From assembly GCA_020445165.1 (NCBI GenBank), contig JAGRHE010000150.1, positions 1-7,204 on the forward strand: 7,204 nucleotides of DNA, read 5' to 3'. Shown here piece after piece: positions 4,843 to 7,204 of this stretch. Position numbers and translations under genes: made by a program. The DNA is from Gammaproteobacteria bacterium. Lineage in GTDB: Bacteria > Pseudomonadota > Gammaproteobacteria > Chromatiales > Sedimenticolaceae. Position 1 is the first letter of the stretch. The number at the start of each line of letters is the position of its first letter. Below the pieces are notes generated by a model that had not been told where the DNA came from, searched no databases, and saw nothing but the letters and a program-made list of their open reading frames with translations.

Positions 4843-5825
4843 TCGATGCCTCGGCGCTGGCGAGAGCGCTGCAGTCGCAGGGACTCACCGCCTGGGCTGA
4901 ATGCGTGGGTGATCAGCTGAGACGCCTGCACGATTCCCCGCATGGAGATTGGCAACGCTGGCAGGCGGCACTGGACAGCCTGCCGGTATTCGACGGTGGC
5001 CAGGTCGACTGCACCGATGGCGCGTTGCACCTGTTGCCGGCGAGCGGACAGAGTGCGCAGCAGGCGCAGCAGCTGCGCGACGCATTGATGCAGTTGCACC
5101 CCTGGCGCAAGGGACCTTACATGGTCGGGTCGACGTTGATCGATACCGAGTGGCGTTCAGACTGGAAATGGGATCGCCTGCGTCCCCATATCGAGCCGTT
5201 GCAGGACCGCCTGGTCCTCGATGTCGGTTGTGGTAACGGCTATCACTGCTGGCGGATGGCGCTCGAAGGTGCGCGACACGTGATCGGGATCGATCCCACA
5301 CTGGTCTTCCTGGCGCAGTTTCAGGCAATTCGAAGCCTGGTTGCCGGCCTGACACCGTCCCTGGCGGACAGGGTCGACCTGGTTCCGGTTGGTATGGAGC
5401 AGCTGCCGCCAGGACTGGCTGCGTTCGACAGCGTGTTTTCGATGGGGGTTCTTTATCATCGTCGCTCACCGGTCGATCATCTGCTGGAACTGCGCGGCGC
5501 CTTGCGCCCGGGTGGCCAACTGATCCTTGAGACCCTGGTGATCGATGGCGACGGGCAACGGTTGCTGTTGCCGCCGGACCGTTATGCAAAGATGCGCAAC
5601 GTCTGGTTCATTCCCTCGGCAGCCATGCTCGAGACCTGGCTTGCACGCGCCGGTTACTCCAATGTCTGTACTGTCGATGTGACCGCAACCAGCGTTGAGG
5701 AACAGCGTTCGACCGACTGGATGCGATTTGAATCCCTTGCAGATTTCCTCGACCCGGCCGATAGCCGGTTTACGATTGAGGGCCACCCGGCACCCAAGCG
5801 TGCTGTACTGATTGCAACGGCCTGA
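4839..5825 (+). CDS. cmoB: tRNA U34 carboxymethyltransferase CmoB (328 aa)
   Basis: CmoB transfers the carboxymethyl group of carboxy-SAM to 5-hydroxyuridine 34 of tRNA, giving cmo5U and widening codon reading. Family landmarks are present: PWRKGPY (88-94), IDTEWRSDWKWDR (101-113), SAM motif I LDVGCGNGYHCWRM (127-140), GIDP (150-153), FSMGVLYHRRSPVDHL (200-215), ETLVIDGD (231-238), DRYAKMRNVWFIPS (247-260), EEQR.TDWM (287-295) and APKRAVLIA (318-326). K91, Y206 and R321 sit where the carboxy-SAM-binding residues of E. coli CmoB fall. The length is close to the E. coli enzyme's. The ATG at 4839 overlaps the cmoA stop as ATGA and is preferred over an upstream in-frame ATG inside cmoA. It is the last gene of the plus-strand block. 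Confidence 0.97.
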   Translation: MIDASALARALQSQGLTAWAECVGDQLRRLHDSPHGDWQRWQAALDSLPVFDGGQVDCTDGALHLLPASGQSAQQAQQLRDALMQLHPWRKGPYMVGSTLIDTEWRSDWKWDRLRPHIEPLQDRLVLDVGCGNGYHCWRMALEGARHVIGIDPTLVFLAQFQAIRSLVAGLTPSLADRVDLVPVGMEQLPPGLAAFDSVFSMGVLYHRRSPVDHLLELRGALRPGGQLILETLVIDGDGQRLLLPPDRYAKMRNVWFIPSAAMLETWLARAGYSNVCTVDVTATSVEEQRSTDWMRFESLADFLDPADSRFTIEGHPAPKRAVLIATA

Positions 5826-5938
5826 TGAGGCCGGCTCACGCCATGCGCGCACCTGCGACGGTACGCTGTTCTGGCTGTTCCGCGCGGCTTGGCGGCTTGA
5901 TGTGAGCAGGACCTGAATAACTGGAGACCGACCACGCA

Positions 5939-6247
5939 ATGACAAAGCCAAAATTTTTCGTTGGCCAGATAGTTCATCACAACCGCTTCGACTATCGCGG
6001 TGTCGTGGTAGACGTCGACGCAAGTTTCCAGGGTTCCGAATCATGGTACGAGCAGGTTGCGCGTTCGCGTCCGCCCAAGGATCAACCCTGGTACCGGGTG
6101 TTGGTGGACGGCGGCGAGCATGAGACCTACGTCGCCGAGCGCCATCTCGAAGCGGATGCCGATTTAAGCCCGGTCACCCATCCGGCAATCTCGAGCCGCT
6201 TCCTGAGATACGAGGGCGGCGTCTATCACCGCCAGCTGCACTCCTAG
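5939..6247 (+). CDS. hspQ: Heat shock protein HspQ / YccV-like DNA-binding protein (102 aa)
   Basis: HspQ is a small beta-rich protein. In enterobacteria it binds hemimethylated oriC DNA, affects DnaA turnover and enhances Lon proteolysis. The YccV-like domain is recognisable from KFFVGQIVHH (5-14), YRGVVVDVD (19-27), the SWYEQVARSRPPKDQPWYRVLVDG segment (about 35-58) and HETYVAERHLE (61-71). The length matches the family. The ATG at 5939 is preceded by GGAG about 12 bases upstream, rather far. The gene lies 113 bases after cmoB, with no clear terminator or heat-shock promoter visible between them, and converges on lexA with only 40 bases between stops. Confidence 0.93.
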   Translation: MTKPKFFVGQIVHHNRFDYRGVVVDVDASFQGSESWYEQVARSRPPKDQPWYRVLVDGGEHETYVAERHLEADADLSPVTHPAISSRFLRYEGGVYHRQLHS

Positions 6248-6287
6248 CTCGGGTACCAGCCGCCAGGCCTGTGGTCTAGCGCTCGTA

Positions 6288-6914
6288 TCAGTGGTAGCGA
6301 CGCATCTGGCCGACCAGCACACCCTGGATCTGCACCCGCTCGGGCGCGAAATGCATCGGCTGTAATTGCGCGTTGGCTGGGTGCAGGATGATCTCCCGGG
6401 TTCCTTTCTCCAGGCGCTTGAGCGTGGCCTCTTCACCGTCCACCAGGGCCACCACGATCTCCCCGTTGCGCGCCTGCGCGCGGTGCTCGATCACGACCCA
6501 GTCGCCATCGAGAATGCCGTCATCGACCATCGAGTCACCACGCACCTCGAGGACGTAACAGGGATTGTTCGTCCGTAACTGGGGTGGTACCTCGATCATC
6601 TCCGGGTTCCGGATTGCCGCGATCGGTTGGCCTGCTGCGATGTAGCCGTACAGCGGCAGTCCCATATCATCCGGAACATCTTCCGCGGCAGGTTCGTGTT
6701 CGGCAAGGCGGATGCCCCGGCGCAGATTGTTCATCGGTTCGACCAGGCCGGCCTCGATCAGGGCCTGGATCTGCTTGTGCAGGGAACCGCGTGAGCTGAG
6801 TCCCAGGGCATCGCAAAGTTCGTCGAGGGTCGGCGGATGCGGAAAATCGTCGAGATGTTCGCGCAGGTATTCGTAGATTTCCTGTTGGCGTCGGGTCAGG
6901 GACGGGGGAACCAT
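6288..6914 (-). CDS. lexA: SOS repressor LexA (208 aa)
   Basis: LexA represses DNA-damage genes until RecA filaments trigger self-cleavage. The winged-helix N-domain starts with LTRRQQEIYEYLREH (6-20) and has a recognition-helix region SSRGSLHKQIQAL (40-52). The C-terminal peptidase has the Ala-Gly cleavage site in YIAAGQPIA (A94-G95), the serine in RGDSMVDDGILDGD (S128) and the lysine in EATLKRL (K166), so it should be cleavable. The recognition segment differs from that of E. coli (SPNAAEEHLKAL) and shares the S-basic-x-x-aliphatic-His-basic pattern of alphaproteobacterial LexA (SKSGIHRLITAL). This agrees with the GTTC-type repeats upstream. The ATG at 6914 has AGAGAG about 6 bases upstream. 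The gene is divergent from a helicase gene and probably autoregulated. Confidence 0.96.
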   Translation of the reverse strand: MVPPSLTRRQQEIYEYLREHLDDFPHPPTLDELCDALGLSSRGSLHKQIQALIEAGLVEPMNNLRRGIRLAEHEPAAEDVPDDMGLPLYGYIAAGQPIAAIRNPEMIEVPPQLRTNNPCYVLEVRGDSMVDDGILDGDWVVIEHRAQARNGEIVVALVDGEEATLKRLEKGTREIILHPANAQLQPMHFAPERVQIQGVLVGQMRRYH

Positions 6915-6954
6915 ATTGTTCTCTCTGTGTTGTCGAACGGTTCTGTTTGTGTTC

Positions 6955-6960
6955 TATACT
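6955..6960 (+). promoter_or_regulatory. Candidate -10 of the helicase gene
   Basis: TATACT lies inside the left arm of the operator palindrome, placing initiation near 6967, about 27 bases before the ATG at 6994. A possible -35 is TTGTCG (6930-6935), but its 19-base spacing is long. Confidence 0.5.
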
Positions 6961-6966
6961 GATCGA

Positions 6967-6972
6967 AGTATA
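6967..6972 (-). promoter_or_regulatory. Candidate -10 of lexA
   Basis: The mirror copy TATACT (6972-6967) lies in the right arm of the palindrome and would start lexA transcription near 6960, leaving a leader of about 45 bases. No strong -35 is visible on the minus strand. It faces the helicase -10 six bases away, so the two promoters could not easily be occupied together. Confidence 0.5.
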
Positions 6973-6993
6973 GAACATTCAGAGAACTTTGCC

Positions 6994-7204
6994 ATGGTTT
7001 CGGAATCACCGGTGTCAGCGGTACCGGTCGGGCAGGCGGATGCCATCGACCGGCTTGCGGACAGCTTGCAGCGAAAGTACCGCGATCGCATCTGCGCCGA
7101 GCTCACCGTGCCGGCGCAGCAGGCTCGGACCGAGGACCTGCCGGATGAATTGCTGCCGTCTTTGCGTCGGGCATTGGCGGCGCGCGGGGTTACCCGTCTG
7201 TACT
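6994..7204 (+). CDS. N-terminal fragment of a DEAD/DEAH-box helicase, MrfA/YprA-like (cut by window end)
   Basis: Seventy codons are visible before the window ends. After a variable start, residues about 33-70 carry the pattern seen just before motif I in MrfA/YprA-type helicases (DEAD/DEAH box with DUF1998): a PAQQAR segment (40-45), then LPDELLPSLRRALAARGVTRLY (49-70), which in that family is followed by a Tyr/Ser-His-Gln Q-motif. MrfA of Bacillus subtilis acts in repair of mitomycin C damage. The ATPase motifs lie beyond the window, so the family call rests on this short region. The ATG at 6994 is preceded only by a weak AGAGA. The divergent arrangement with lexA and the shared operator suggest a DNA-damage-induced repair role. 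Confidence 0.65.
   Translation, partial: MVSESPVSAVPVGQADAIDRLADSLQRKYRDRICAELTVPAQQARTEDLPDELLPSLRRALAARGVTRLY

Larger units (their letters stand above)
6918..6987. promoter_or_regulatory. Probable LexA operator array between lexA and the helicase gene
   Basis: On the plus strand GTTC occurs at 6918, 6940 and 6951, with GTTG at 6929, all in 11-base register. On the opposite strand GTTC (seen as GAAC) occurs at 6973 and 6984, also on the same register. The boxes at 6940-6954 and 6973-6987 are GTTC-N7-GTTC in mirror orientation about 6963.5. The inner part forms a perfect 11-bp inverted repeat, TGTTCTATACT (6950-6960) and its complement (6967-6977), around a 6-base spacer. GTTC-N7-GTTC is the established alphaproteobacterial SOS box. 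It covers both divergent promoters, which suggests joint repression of lexA and the helicase gene. Confidence 0.82.

Noticed and set aside
4885..5589. A 234-codon minus-strand frame inside cmoB
   Set aside because: Its product is a Pro/Arg/Ala-rich shadow; the plus strand is unambiguous CmoB.
5868..5880. A GTTC pair upstream of hspQ as a third LexA-type box
   Set aside because: The spacing is 5 bases rather than 7 and there is no mirror-image partner.
5896..5921. Heat-shock-type promoter for hspQ
   Set aside because: A CTTGAT resembles a sigma-32 -35, but no CCCCAT-like -10 follows at the right distance, and the sigma-70 alternative has only about 12 bases of spacing.

Overview
The window looks like chromosomal DNA of a GC-rich gammaproteobacterium. 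The evidence is an adjacent cmoA-cmoB pair for tRNA wobble-uridine modification, an HspQ of the gammaproteobacterial type, a LexA repressor, and dense packing with ATGA or GTGA start/stop overlaps. I see no tRNA, rRNA, CRISPR array, insertion sequence or phage gene.

Left part (1-2500, minus strand): a three-gene block read right to left encodes a MotA/TolQ/ExbB-type proton-channel subunit, a protein with an ExbD/TolR-like N-terminal helix joined to a predicted periplasmic beta domain, and a small two-helix membrane protein. A hairpin terminator (18-39) follows. Upstream of this block lie two very small genes: a 55-residue single-span membrane protein with a strong ribosome binding site, and a 46-residue ORF overlapping its stop codon by 4 bases. 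The promoter of the 55-residue gene is flanked by two inverted copies of GTTC-N7-GTTC, the form known as the alphaproteobacterial SOS box.

Middle part (2572-5825, plus strand): a small four-cysteine protein with its own candidate promoter and terminator is followed by a tightly packed block: an ArnD-like protein lacking every recognisable catalytic and metal-binding residue, a small SET-domain protein, CmoA and CmoB.

Right part (5939-7204): hspQ (plus) converges on lexA (minus). lexA diverges from a helicase gene cut by the window edge, whose N-terminus resembles MrfA/YprA DEAD-box helicases. The lexA/helicase intergenic region carries GTTC half-sites on an 11-bp grid, arranged as two inverted GTTC-N7-GTTC boxes around a perfect palindrome that contains both -10 elements.

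The main observation joins the two ends. The same operator architecture sits at lexA/helicase and at the small membrane-protein gene, so that gene is a candidate member of the local SOS regulon, possibly a damage-induced small membrane effector. Transcription from its promoter could continue into the proton-channel genes. These links are inferred from sequence patterns only.
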